From contig CAWDQE010000014.1 in assembly GCA_963804375.1 (NCBI GenBank), forward strand, positions 2,232,001-2,296,000: a stretch of DNA of 64,000 nt, written 5' to 3'. This document shows, piece after piece, positions 1 through 8,063 of the stretch (position 1 is its first letter; the number at the start of each line of letters is the position of its first letter). The notes below the pieces were generated by a model. It did no database searches and was not told the origin of the DNA. It saw nothing but the letters and a program-made list of their open reading frames with translations. The DNA comes from JANXQG01 sp963804375. GTDB lineage: Bacteria; Planctomycetota; Planctomycetia; Pirellulales; Thermoguttaceae. The translations under genes and the position numbers were made by a program.

Positions 1-234
1 ATTCAAGGCGACCAGCGTGGTGGCAAGAATCAATCCCCCCGTGATGCTGTTGTCGCCGCCATTCATGGCGTTCTGCACGGCGTTGCTCAGGACGAGCAGC
101 AGCACCAAATCGAAAGGGGCCAATTGCCCGACCTGACGCTTTCCCGTGAACCTCAACAGCACCAGCAGGAAGACATAGACGACGACTGCGCGAACAATGA
201 AATGCGACCAATGCGGAAGTTCAATAGTCCACAT
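1..234 (-). CDS. DUF421 (YetF/YcaP-like) membrane protein, N-terminal part only
   Basis: Reading the minus strand from an ATG at 234 gives 78 residues that run off the left edge. The start MWTIELPHWSHFIVRA is followed by a hydrophobic span with VVVYVFLLVLLRF, then TGKRQVGQLAPFDLVLLLVL, and LSNAVQNAMNGGD. This is the characteristic start of the DUF421 family, inner-membrane proteins with two or three N-terminal helices and a cytoplasmic domain; their function is poorly known. A clear ribosome site (GGAGGG) lies 8-9 bases before the ATG. The stop of the upstream gene is 16 bases away, so the two are probably co-transcribed. The C-terminal domain is outside the window. Confidence 0.85.
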   Translation of the reverse strand, partial: MWTIELPHWSHFIVRAVVVYVFLLVLLRFTGKRQVGQLAPFDLVLLLVLSNAVQNAMNGGDNSITGGLILATTLVALN

Positions 235-250
235 GAGATTCTCCCTCCGT

Positions 251-679
251 TCAATCCAGTTGGAAATGGCAATCGTTCTCGATGGCATCCAGGCACTCGT
301 CAGCGGCCAAGCTGGGGAACAGCTTGAACCATTTCTCCGTGTGCCGCATGTAGGAAAGGGCAAATCTGCCTCGGCCAATATGTTCCATGCGGGCGAACGT
401 CAACTCGAACGAGGGCGAGATCGCGTTTGGGAATGGGCAAGCGTAGGTCGTGCCGAAGTACAGGGTGCTTCCAAGCCACTTGGTCCACACGTCGATGATG
501 TAATTGAATCGCGGCTTCTTCGGCGGCGGCTTGATGTACTTGGGCTTCAGTCGCTCGACCAATTCCGTCGCCTTGGCATCGATGTCGGCCTTGATCTTTT
601 CAGGGATTGGGGCCTTGGCGGTCCTCTGCGACGGCGAGGGCAGCATCCACGTTTTCGGCCGTTTATTCTTTTTCGCCAT
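251..679 (-). CDS. Hypothetical protein, 142 aa, basic N-terminus
   Basis: I chose the ATG at 679 (MAKKNKRPKTWMLPSPSQRT) because it has a modest ribosome site (GAGGG) just upstream and because the longer frame only adds unlikely sequence. The protein starts with a Lys/Arg/Pro-rich stretch, then an amphipathic helix with KADIDAKATELVERLKP, then a compact domain with the strings FNYIIDVWTKWLG, FYFGTTYACPFPN-like segments and SPSFELTFARMEHIG. There is no signal peptide or membrane helix. I do not recognise the family. It sits 16 bases upstream of the DUF421 gene on the same strand and may share its transcript. The opposite strand is open over this stretch only because of the base composition. 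Confidence 0.65.
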   Translation of the reverse strand: MAKKNKRPKTWMLPSPSQRTAKAPIPEKIKADIDAKATELVERLKPKYIKPPPKKPRFNYIIDVWTKWLGSTLYFGTTYACPFPNAISPSFELTFARMEHIGRGRFALSYMRHTEKWFKLFPSLAADECLDAIENDCHFQLD

Positions 680-707
680 TGGCAACCCTCGCCCATTGAA
701 CATTTGC

Positions 708-1217
708 TTCGCTAACGTTCGCGCGAAGATGACCGGCCCTGGAACATGGCCGGCCGCTTGGCTCATAGATGCACGCTGCCAGTCAACCTATTGGGTCGTA
801 CTGCCATCACCCTATTGGGCTGACGGCTGGGAGATCGACTTCGCCGAGTATAAGCCCGGAAACTCCAACGGCAGCGTCAACAAGATATGGCAAAATGTTA
901 AGAGCAAAACCGGGCGCTGGCAAACTTTCGAGGCGAATGTGGCCGACGTAACGAAATGGCACGTATACCGGGTGGAGTGGTCTCCCGGCCTGCTGGTGTT
1001 CAAGGTTGACGGCGTCGAGACTCGCCGCACCACCACGGATGTACCGGACAGCCCGATGTTCGTGAACCTTGGTTTTACCGGCTTGAAAGGCGAGGCTGGC
1101 GGAAAACTCGACAACAGCACTCTGCCACAGACGATGTATGTGGACTATGTGCGCGTACGCCAAGGCAAGAAAGTCGTCTTTGAAGATGATTTCGGCGGCG
1201 CGTGTCAGATCCCATGA
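708..1217 (+). pseudogene. Glycoside hydrolase family 16 remnant (5' truncated)
   Basis: The translated frame from about 708 gives RAKMTGPGTWPAAWLI, then WEIDFAEY, which is the GH16 catalytic region (E-x-D-x-x-E type), then WHVYRVEWSPGLLVFKVDG and a C-terminal MYVDYVRV. This matches the second half of a GH16 beta-jelly-roll hydrolase (laminarinase, agarase and relatives). The N-terminal half is missing: upstream sequence is occupied by the 142-residue gene on the other strand, and no signal peptide or GH16 start can be found. The first usable ATG is at 729 and has no good ribosome site. I therefore call it a truncated relic. The exact sugar substrate cannot be told from the remnant. Confidence 0.7.
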
Positions 1218-1250
1218 TGCTCACAAGTATCGAAAGTGGACGCGCGTGTA

Positions 1251-1269
1251 CCCCGGCCACAAGCCGGGG
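1251..1269. repeat. Short GC-rich palindrome (CCCCGGC/GCCGGGG)
   Basis: CCCCGGC, a five-base loop CACAA, then GCCGGGG. It lies in the gap 1218-1468, which otherwise holds nothing I can support as a gene. It resembles the core of the GC-rich repeats seen elsewhere in the window. Confidence 0.5.
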
Positions 1270-1468
1270 CGGGTGGTAGAGGAGCGGGTGGCAACGGAAC
1301 GCCGTAATAGCTCTGGGCCCGTGGAAGGCTTGGTTGCGGGCGAATGACGGGGCATTGCCAGCTTTCGGCACGGCACCCATGCTTGCGATGCCAACTCCGG
1401 CTGCCCATAATAGAAACTTGTTCTCCTCCGATTCTTTTCGGCACTTTTCGTGAACAAAGGCCTTTCTT

Positions 1469-1696
1469 ATGCCCGTTGAACGCAAAATCCAGATTCTCGT
1501 CGCCGACGACCAGGAAATGGTCCGTTCCGGCGTGAAAGCCCTCCTTGTAGGCACGGAAATCAAGGTCGTGGCAGAAGCCGCGACCAGCCAGGCTGCCGTC
1601 ACGCTCGCCCTGGAAAAGGAAGTCGATCTGGTACTGCTCAACGTCCGCATGAGGCCTACTTCTGGAGTGGTCTGCAGCGGCGGGCTTGGCCGATAG
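1469..1696 (+). pseudogene. Response regulator receiver domain, N-terminal fragment
   Basis: The 75-residue frame begins MPVERKIQILVADDQEMVRSG, giving the paired acidic residues (ADDQ) of a receiver domain, then VKALLVGTEIKVVAEA and EKEVDLVLLNVRM. This is the LuxR/NarL-type receiver start. The position where the phospho-accepting Asp is expected (usually LLDVRMP) reads LLNVRM, so Asn replaces Asp. The frame then leaves the family at once (RPTSGVVCSGG) and stops. The second half of the receiver domain and any DNA-binding domain are missing, and no continuation is visible in the other frames. It is a relic that could not signal normally. It lies 18 bases before the PQQ-propeller gene. Confidence 0.7.
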
Positions 1697-1714
1697 TGAA
1701 AAAGGGAGCCAGTG

Positions 1715-3017
1715 ATGGCCGGAATCCGTGATCTACGCAGCCACCTCTGGGCACTGATCGCTGCCTGCATTGCGGTCAACCCCTGCTTCGGCGAGAATTG
1801 GCCAGGCTTTCGAGGCCCAACCGGTCAGGGTGTCTCGCATGAAGAGAACCTGCCGCTGACTTGGAACCTCCGCGAGAATCTGGCGTGGCGGGCCCAGGTT
1901 CCGGGGTTCGGATGGTCGTCGCCCATTATCTGGGAAAACCGCGTCTTTGTGACGTCGGCGACCGCGGACGGGACATCTTGCCGCGTGCTCTGTCTTGATG
2001 CCGAAGACGGTAAGGTCGCCTGGGACAAGGAGGTGTTCCGTCAGGCCGAGAGCAATAAGATGGCCGAGAACTCCCATGCCACGCCGACGCCGGTGACGGA
2101 CGGGAAGCTGGTGTACGCCGCGTTCAACGGCGGTCGAATCTTGGCGGTTGACTTCAACGGGAATGTCACCTGGAGTTGGCGAGACAAGGAGTTCGTCAGC
2201 AAACATGGCCTGGCGGTATCGCCGATCCTCTATCGGGACAAGCTGATTATGCCGTTCGATGGCAATGGCCCAGCGGACATTAACAACATTGGCTACCTCA
2301 CCGCTTGGGATGGGGCCTTCATTGTCGCGTTGGACAAGCGTACTGGGCAAGAGAAGTGGCGGAGCAAACGTGGCCTGTCGCGGCAGGCCCACGTGACGCC
2401 GATGATCATCGAACGTCAATGGCAAGCCACAACTGGTCAGCGGCGCCGGTGATGTCGTGCAGGGGTTCGATCCCAATTCCGGGGAACGCCTTTGGACGGT
2501 CCGGAGTTTGGGCGAAGGGGTTGTGCCGTCGATCGTCTACGGGCAGGGCCTTGTCTTCACGTCATCGGGCTATGGATCGCCCACGATCCGGGCAATCCGT
2601 CCGGATGGTCGCGACGATGTGACTGCAACGCATATCGCCTGGGAGTCGCGTGCGAATGTGCCTCTCATGCCTTCATTTCTTTACGCCGATGGCCTGCTGT
2701 TCTGCGTCAAGGAAACTGGACTCGCCACCTGCCTCGATGCCAAGACGGGGCAAACCGTCTGGAAAGAGCACCTGCGCGGCAGATATGGAGCCTCTCCGGT
2801 ACTGGCTGAAGGCCGTCTGTACTGCCTGGCCGAAGACGGCACGACCACCGTAATCGCTGCTGGCAGGGAGTTCAAGCAGTTGGCGAAGAATCGCCTCGAA
2901 GGTCCGTGCAAGGCATCTCCTGCAATCTCTGGCGCACGAATCTTCATCCGTTCCCAAAGTTCGTTGTTCTGCATTCGCAGGGGCTCTGGCACTTCCGCGG
3001 CAAATGGCCGACCGTGA
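1715..3017 (+). pseudogene. Secreted PQQ-like beta-propeller protein, frame broken near 2412
   Basis: The ATG at 1715 follows a GGGAG ribosome site and starts a signal peptide (hydrophobic LWALIAACIAV, then NPCFGENWPGFRG). The repeats WSSPIIWENRVFVTSAT, LCLDAEDGKVAWDKEVF and ALDKRTGQEKWRS are blades of a PQQ/quinoprotein-type propeller. The frame is lost around 2410-2415; the next frame continues in register with VNGKPQLVSGAGDVVQGF and runs to 3017 with more blades (CLDAKTGQTVWKEHL). A one-base change would restore one protein of about 433 residues, the same size as the intact paralogue at 60427-61665. Such proteins are usually periplasmic; no enzyme role can be assigned. Either a real mutation or a sequencing indel is possible. 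Confidence 0.8.
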
Positions 3018-3046
3018 AAGTGTTAGCCAGGGGGGACTAGAATCCA

Positions 3047-4210
3047 ATGGTAGCCATCACCATAATGAAAACGAACTTGAGCCTGCGAGTCCCGCCGCTC
3101 TTGTGTCTGCTGCTCGTCTCGTCGCTCTGGGCACAGACGGGCTCCTCGGCGCCGCCGGCACCGACACAACCGGGAGATCCCTCCGTCGGAATAGCGGTGA
3201 AACTGAGCCGTGAGCAGGCATCCTCTTTTGCACGCCTGGCCCTCAAGGGTATTCAGAAAGAATACCCGAACAAACCGGAACACGTCCTCAACAGTGAGGC
3301 GGACATCCAGGGGCCGAGGGCGTTGCACCCCGCGTTCTACGGGTCCTTCGACTGGCACTCGTCGGTCCACAGCCATTGGATGCTGGTACGTCTACTGCGG
3401 TCATTTCCCGACCTGCCGGAAAGTCAGCAGATCCGCACCGTCCTGGCGAACAATCTGACCGCCAAGAACCTCCAGGCTGAGGCCGACTACTTCACCCAAC
3501 CGAACCACCAGACCTTCGAGCGGACTTATGGCTGGGCCTGGCTGCTGAAGCTGGCCGAGGAACTCCGCGGCTGGGACGACCCGGATGGTCGGCAGTGGTC
3601 CCGAAACCTGCAACCGCTGGTGGACGCGATCGTATCGCGGTACCTGGCCTTCCTGCCCAAGCAGACCTATCCGATTCGTAGCGGAGTCCACCCCAACACG
3701 GCGTTCGGGCTGTCATTCGCCCTCGACTACGCGAGGGCAGCGGGCCACAAGCCCCTCCGTGACCTGATCGAACAGCGGAGCCGGTTCTATTTCGCGGCCG
3801 ATGTGGGGATTCCGGCGGCCTGGGAGCCGAATGGGGCAGACTTCTTTTCGCCCAGCTTGATGGAAGCGGACCTGATGCGGCGGGTGCTGCCACCAGTCGA
3901 GTTCCGCGTCTGGCTCGGGCGATTTCTGCCAGGCATGGCCCGTGGTGAACCCAAATCGCTGTTCACGCCGGCCGAGGTAACAGACCGCAGTGATCTCCAA
4001 CTTGTACATTTGGACGGCGTCAACCTGAGCCGGGCGTGGTGTATGCGGAACATTGCCGGAGCGCTCCGCAAGGACGACCCCGCCAGGAAGGTGTTGGCCG
4101 ATTCGGCCGCCCGGCACGCGGAAGCGGCCCTCCGTCATGTTGGCAGTGGCGAGTACGCCGGAGAACACTGGCTGGCTTCGTTCGCCGTGTACCTGCTTTC
4201 CCAACCGTGA
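3047..4210 (+). CDS. Secreted DUF2891 family protein
   Basis: The start at 3047 follows a G-rich ribosome site about ten bases upstream; a second Met, six residues on, begins an equally good signal peptide (LSLRVPPLLCLLLVSSLWA, then QTGSS). The mature part is a helical repeat-type protein with FYGSFDWHSSVHSHWMLVR, TYGWAWLLKLAEELRGWDD, HPNTAFGLSFALDYAR and EHWLASFAVYLL, which are the signature segments of DUF2891. Length (387 residues) fits the family. DUF2891 proteins are predicted to be alpha/alpha-toroid-like, and their function is unknown. The gene follows the broken propeller gene by 29 bases, so they may have formed one transcript. Confidence 0.88.
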   Translation: MVAITIMKTNLSLRVPPLLCLLLVSSLWAQTGSSAPPAPTQPGDPSVGIAVKLSREQASSFARLALKGIQKEYPNKPEHVLNSEADIQGPRALHPAFYGSFDWHSSVHSHWMLVRLLRSFPDLPESQQIRTVLANNLTAKNLQAEADYFTQPNHQTFERTYGWAWLLKLAEELRGWDDPDGRQWSRNLQPLVDAIVSRYLAFLPKQTYPIRSGVHPNTAFGLSFALDYARAAGHKPLRDLIEQRSRFYFAADVGIPAAWEPNGADFFSPSLMEADLMRRVLPPVEFRVWLGRFLPGMARGEPKSLFTPAEVTDRSDLQLVHLDGVNLSRAWCMRNIAGALRKDDPARKVLADSAARHAEAALRHVGSGEYAGEHWLASFAVYLLSQP

Positions 4211-4613
4211 TCCGAAGGCCGGCCGAGCAGTGAAGGAACTGCTGGGGATCGACGAGGACTACTACATTGCCGTCCCGTCCGATCCGACCGATGAGGAAAT
4301 GAAAAGGCGTATGAGCCACGTTGCGGGGGCCTGGCTAAAGGCGGTTCATGAACGACCAAGGTCTGAGCTGCCGCTCGACCGGCCGCAATGTCTGAAGGAG
4401 GGTGCGCAGCGGTTGCGCAGTCCGTTCCGTCGAGGGTGACCCGAAAAAATAGGGAGTTGACCGAGACGATCCGTACACTATGGGGAACGATGTCGCGTGT
4501 GGTTGTCCAATCGCCACGAAAGGTCAATTCCGAAACAAGGCGGCCCTGGAACACCGCGCGTCACGCATATACGCATCCACGGTTGAAACTGGCACCGTGA
4601 TAGCGATCCTGTG
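4211..4613. other. Intergenic stretch with an unrecognised coding relic
   Basis: Between the DUF2891 stop and the convergent molybdoenzyme gene there is an open stretch on the plus strand (about 4210-4439) reading AVKELLGIDEDYYIAVP, then DPTDEEMKRRMSHVAG. It looks like protein-coding sequence without a start of its own; it faintly resembles the C-terminus of a nitroreductase-like protein, but I cannot confirm that. The remainder (4440-4613) shows nothing I can support. Confidence 0.3.
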
Positions 4614-5900
4614 CTAACTGCCGGTGAACTCGAAGTCTGTTGATTGCAGATCGCTGACACCCTCATGCGGCCCGTAGGGACGGGGCATGGGCTGCGCGTC
4701 GCCATAGTTATTGACGGCCCGGCAAAAGAGCCGGTATCTGCCCGGCTTCAGATCTCTCACCGGCGGAGATACCCAATAGGCCAAGAAGCTGGGTATGGGC
4801 CATTGCAACGGGGTGCCATCTTCCGACAGCCCAAAGACATTTTTCGGGCCACCGGGAATCAGGGACGCAAAGTTGGCCGGAGCCGGCAGGATGACGCCGT
4901 CTTTCCATGGGAGCCACTGCAAATACACGTCGTCGTCAGTCGTTTTCGTGTCGGCCGGCGCAACGGCGTATTGGACGAGTTTCAGGCCGGACATGCCCGC
5001 CCATGCCCGCCCGCCGAACATCAGCGGTTGCTTCGAGACAACGGCCGGTTTCTCCGCAAAGGACTTCATCGGGCTGTTGACGTCTCTGCCGCTCTTGGCG
5101 TAATTGTCGGTCTCGGTGTTGTCGTTGGTAAGCATGATACGGCGCACATCCTTGACGTTCATGAAACCGTAGTGTTCATGCACAATCACCCGCACGGGGC
5201 CGCCATGAGCGAGCCAATCGCCGTTGAATTTCAGGCAGAGCATCACCGGCGCCATGCCGATGGGGTCCTCGAACACCCGTGCTGGCGGCAGCGTGCTACA
5301 CCACTGCTGTTTTGCTGGGTCCTTGGGGTCAAAGGCATGCATGGCAATGCGACGAATCACTCCTTTGGGATTGGGCTTGGCCAGCCAGAGAACGTCGCGC
5401 AACGCAACGCCCTCGTACAAGCCGTAGGCGGCCATGGAGGGCATACCCAGGCAAACCAGACTTTTCAAGATTCGCACCGGGCGCTGGTTAGCCATGCGCA
5501 GAAGATCGACATAGGTGATGGCATTGTGGGTGGCTTTGGTGCGCTGCTCTTTCAGCAAGTTCTGACTGCGTGCATCGGTGGTCACCTCCAGAGTCCAGGC
5601 ATCCAATCCGGCGGCCGCCAACTCCTTGGGCGTCCGCTCCCATGGTGCTGTCTTGCCGCGCTGGTCTGGACCGCGGTTCTGGAAATAATCCCGCGTGCCG
5701 CTGGGCCTGGCAAGATACTTGGCCACCTCGGGGTCCAACAGCGCAGCCGGGGGGCGCAAGGCAACTTCCGCCGCCGATGCGCCCGCGGGCAAGCCGGCCA
5801 GCGGCAGCATTGCGCCGGCCCCGGCGGCCAGGGCTGCGCCCAACGCATTGCGCCGGCTGATCTTTGGCGGGATTTCGCGTTTCGGGCGTGGGCTAGACAT
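4614..5900 (-). CDS. Sulfite oxidase-type molybdopterin oxidoreductase, Tat-like signal
   Basis: The ATG at 5900 (MSSPRPKREIPPK) has a strong AGGGGA site just upstream. The N-terminus holds SRRNALGAALAAGAGAMLPL, a twin-arginine-type export signal, fitting a cofactor protein exported folded. The middle part carries the oxidoreductase molybdopterin-binding fold: RPVRILKSLVCLGMPS with a Cys at the place of the molybdenum-ligand Cys, LYEGVALRDVLWLA, GDWLAHGGPVRVIVHEHYGF and NVKDVRRIMLTND. The C-terminal third (RDLKPGRYRLFCRAVNNYG) looks like the Ig-like dimerisation domain of the family. Length (428 residues) fits the SoxC/sulfite-oxidase group. The substrate is not evident; no cytochrome partner is adjacent. 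Confidence 0.85.
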   Translation of the reverse strand: MSSPRPKREIPPKISRRNALGAALAAGAGAMLPLAGLPAGASAAEVALRPPAALLDPEVAKYLARPSGTRDYFQNRGPDQRGKTAPWERTPKELAAAGLDAWTLEVTTDARSQNLLKEQRTKATHNAITYVDLLRMANQRPVRILKSLVCLGMPSMAAYGLYEGVALRDVLWLAKPNPKGVIRRIAMHAFDPKDPAKQQWCSTLPPARVFEDPIGMAPVMLCLKFNGDWLAHGGPVRVIVHEHYGFMNVKDVRRIMLTNDNTETDNYAKSGRDVNSPMKSFAEKPAVVSKQPLMFGGRAWAGMSGLKLVQYAVAPADTKTTDDDVYLQWLPWKDGVILPAPANFASLIPGGPKNVFGLSEDGTPLQWPIPSFLAYWVSPPVRDLKPGRYRLFCRAVNNYGDAQPMPRPYGPHEGVSDLQSTDFEFTGS

Positions 5901-6018
5901 TCCGTTCCCCTGCAATGGAGTTTGTCCAATGGCAGCCGTTTACGGCCGGGCCGCCTCAAACGGTTAGCCCAACGGCAATGCCATGATTTTGACCTGGCGG
6001 TCCAGGGAAGTCAAACCG

Positions 6019-6183
6019 CTAGTGGTGACCGCCGCACCCGCCGCCATGCCAGCCACCGCCCCAGTAGCCGCCCCAGCCGCCGCCGATCCATAGCCCGCCT
6101 GTGACGGACGGGTAGCCGTATCCGTAACGGTACGGGTAGTAGTAGGGTCCTGGAGCCACGACGTAATTCGGTGAGAGCCGGCC
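6019..6183 (-). pseudogene. Gly/Tyr/Trp-rich protein, C-terminal relic
   Basis: A minus-strand frame bounded by stops reads LSPNYVVAPGPYYYPYRYGYG, then TGGLWIGGGWGGYWGGGWHG and GGCGGHH before a TAG. Such aromatic and Gly-rich tails are common in small secreted planctomycete proteins. It has no start codon and an in-frame stop immediately upstream at 6184-6186. It lies just downstream of the esterase stop. Probably a leftover 3' end. Confidence 0.4.
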
Positions 6184-6195
6184 TCACGCGATACC

Positions 6196-7050
6196 CTATC
6201 GAGTGGGCGCACTGAGGGAGGACTCAGCTTTGAATCCGGCGGTCAGGAAGAGGGCCAATTCCTCGCCTGTCTTCTCGTAATATCGGCCCAGGTCGTGCGC
6301 AACGCCCTCAAGCACGTGGTAGCGAAACGGATACTTCGCCTCCTCCAGGTTCTTGACCACTGGCTTGTGCCGGGCATAGGTCATGTCCTTGTCCCCGACG
6401 ATCATCAACAGGCGCACGCGACCAGCCAGCCGGCGCAAGTTGTCCGTTTCCAGTTGGGGAGGAAGGCTGCCACCGCGCGAACCGAGAGCCGCTGCCCACG
6501 ACGCGGCGGCGGAAAAGAGGTCCGGATGTTTCAGCGCCAAGCGGACCGCACCGCCCCCACCCATCGAGAACCCGGCGATGACCCGCCCTTCCCGATCGGC
6601 CCGTGTGCGATAGGTCCGATCGATCAGCGGGATCAGTTCCTTGATGAGCGAGGTCTCGCCCATGATCTTCTGCTCCGCCTGGTCTCGGTACCCGCTCATC
6701 CCGCCGTTCGGAAAAACGCAGATTACCGGTGGGGCCTTCTTCTGGTTTGCCAGTCTTGAAACCAGGCCGGAGAACCCGGCCGCATCGGAGTTCTCGTTAC
6801 CTCCCGCACCGTGTAGAAAATAGATCACGGGGTAGCGCTGGTCCCCCTGGGCATAGCCCGGCGGCAGGTAGACGTTATAGCCGACCTCGACCTCCATGGA
6901 AGCGCTGCGGAAGCTGCCATGCTCGACGCCCGGAACCCTCGGGCCGTCCGGATTATTCCATTTCGTCTCCCTTCGCACCTGCTGCGCTTGCGCCGAAAGA
7001 CCGAGTAGGGAGAAAACGACCGTACAACTCAGCAACAACACTGGCTTCAT
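6196..7050 (-). CDS. Secreted alpha/beta-hydrolase esterase (esterase D / feruloyl esterase-like, CE1 type)
   Basis: The protein begins with a signal peptide (MKPVLLLSCTVVFSLLGLSAQA, cut before QQVRR). The alpha/beta-hydrolase core follows: VGYNVYLPPGY and YPVIYFLHGAGGNE (oxyanion region), then VIAGFSMGGGGAVRLAL with the nucleophile Ser in G-F-S-M-G, VGDKDMTY with the acidic residue, and EGVAHDLGRYY with the catalytic His. The order and length (284 residues) match the esterase D/CE1 group, which cleaves acyl groups such as acetyl or feruloyl from sugars or small esters. It acts outside the cytoplasm. A sugar-esterase job fits the nearby glycosidases but is inference. Confidence 0.88.
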   Translation of the reverse strand: MKPVLLLSCTVVFSLLGLSAQAQQVRRETKWNNPDGPRVPGVEHGSFRSASMEVEVGYNVYLPPGYAQGDQRYPVIYFLHGAGGNENSDAAGFSGLVSRLANQKKAPPVICVFPNGGMSGYRDQAEQKIMGETSLIKELIPLIDRTYRTRADREGRVIAGFSMGGGGAVRLALKHPDLFSAAASWAAALGSRGGSLPPQLETDNLRRLAGRVRLLMIVGDKDMTYARHKPVVKNLEEAKYPFRYHVLEGVAHDLGRYYEKTGEELALFLTAGFKAESSLSAPTR

Positions 7051-7120
7051 GATCTTGGACTCTTTGGGTTATCAACAAAATGGGGCCCATTGATTAGCTT
7101 CGTTACGGTTCTTGCCGTTG

Positions 7121-7634
7121 TCAAGCTCCTCCAAGAATCTTCCAGAACACTGGATGCGGCAGCCATCCAGTTGATCGAAGAACGGTGACCATTGAGCCAA
7201 GGGCTTGTATTTTCAGCAATCGGACCAACTGCGTCGGTTTGCAACTCAGCACGGCAGCCGCCCGCTTCGGATCGGCCTCCAAGGCGGCCGGCACGTCCAA
7301 TGCCTCGGCCAGCAGGCTGGGGAAGTCGTCGTGTCCGGCACTTATCTTCAGACCCCCGCCACACCGCGATTGCCAGAGAGAACTGGGCACGTAGTCCGGG
7401 CCGCAGAGTCGCCGGACCTCCAGGGCCAGGTTCACCCTAAGCCGGAATAGGGCCTGGCTGCGGTGCTCGCTGGCCTCCGCGCACGCCGGTGGGCAAATGG
7501 TGCAGGCTGATGGCCGTCTCCACCTTATTGCGGTGCTGTCCTCCCGGTACCGACCGGCGCAGACGCCGAATGTCGCACTCGGCAATCAACTGCTCGGGGC
7601 TGGCCGTCGCCGGATGCTCGTTTGGCTCGACCAT
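7121..7634 (-). pseudogene. Peptide chain release factor-like protein (GGQ domain), frame broken near 7478
   Basis: From the ATG at 7634 the protein reads PEQLIAECDIRRLRRS, then VPGGQHRNKVETAISLHH and LPTGVRG. This is the class I release-factor domain (RF-1 type) with the catalytic GGQ; family members usually have S-G-P-G-G-Q, but here the first Gly reads Val. At about 7475-7480 the frame is lost; the neighbouring frame continues exactly with EASEHRSQALFRLRVNLALEVR and runs to 7121. Joined, it would be about 170 residues, the size of the small release-factor-like proteins (ribosome rescue or unknown role) of planctomycetes. Either a pseudogene or an indel in the read. Confidence 0.75.
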
Positions 7635-7649
7635 GAACGCAAGGTAACC

Positions 7650-7958
7650 TTACACAATCGCCCTGATCTCCTGGGCGACTTCCAAAGCCTTCTTTGCCAC
7701 GGTAATGCCTCCCATCGACTTGATGAACGCCAGGGCCTCCTTGATCTCGGGGATGCCCACGCCGCCCTTGGCAACGACCTTCCTGACCGCCTTCCGCCGC
7801 TTGTTGTGCTTGGACTTGACCGTGGTGACTAGGCCAACAGTGACCGTGATGCCCTTTTTCCCCAAAGCATCGACCACTTCCTGCGTTTTGGCCTTGGGGT
7901 TCAACTTGAAATAGTCGCGGATCGCTTGGGATTTGTTCACGCCGTTGGTCTTGGCCAT
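7650..7958 (-). CDS. Small basic conserved protein, helix-turn-helix-like (102 aa)
   Basis: The ATG at 7958 (MAKTNGVNKSQAIRDYFK) has a good AAGGAG site ten bases upstream, so I prefer it to a start 36 bases further out. The protein is Lys-rich and has the pattern NKSQAIRDYFKLNPKAK, TQEVVDALGKKGITVT, GLVTTVKSKHNKRRK, then a second helical part with GIPEIKEALAFIKSMGG and AKKALEVAQEIRAIV. The first half looks like a winged-helix or helix-turn-helix unit (successive helices, basic recognition helix). Similar small proteins recur in planctomycete genomes, often without known role. DNA binding is inference. Its stop lies 15 bases before the release-factor-like start on the same strand. Confidence 0.75.
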   Translation of the reverse strand: MAKTNGVNKSQAIRDYFKLNPKAKTQEVVDALGKKGITVTVGLVTTVKSKHNKRRKAVRKVVAKGGVGIPEIKEALAFIKSMGGITVAKKALEVAQEIRAIV

Positions 7959-8063
7959 GATGGCGGCTCCTTGTTGGGTGCGGAATTGGAACACAAGAGC
8001 TTCGCAGGCCCCAAAACGGTTGTCAAGCGTTGGGCCATAAGTGCAGGCGTAATCGTATCCTTC

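Noticed and set aside
1075..1779. A 234-codon minus-strand frame covering 1075-1779
   Set aside because: It crosses the GH16 relic, the response-regulator relic and the propeller start, and shows no family pattern.
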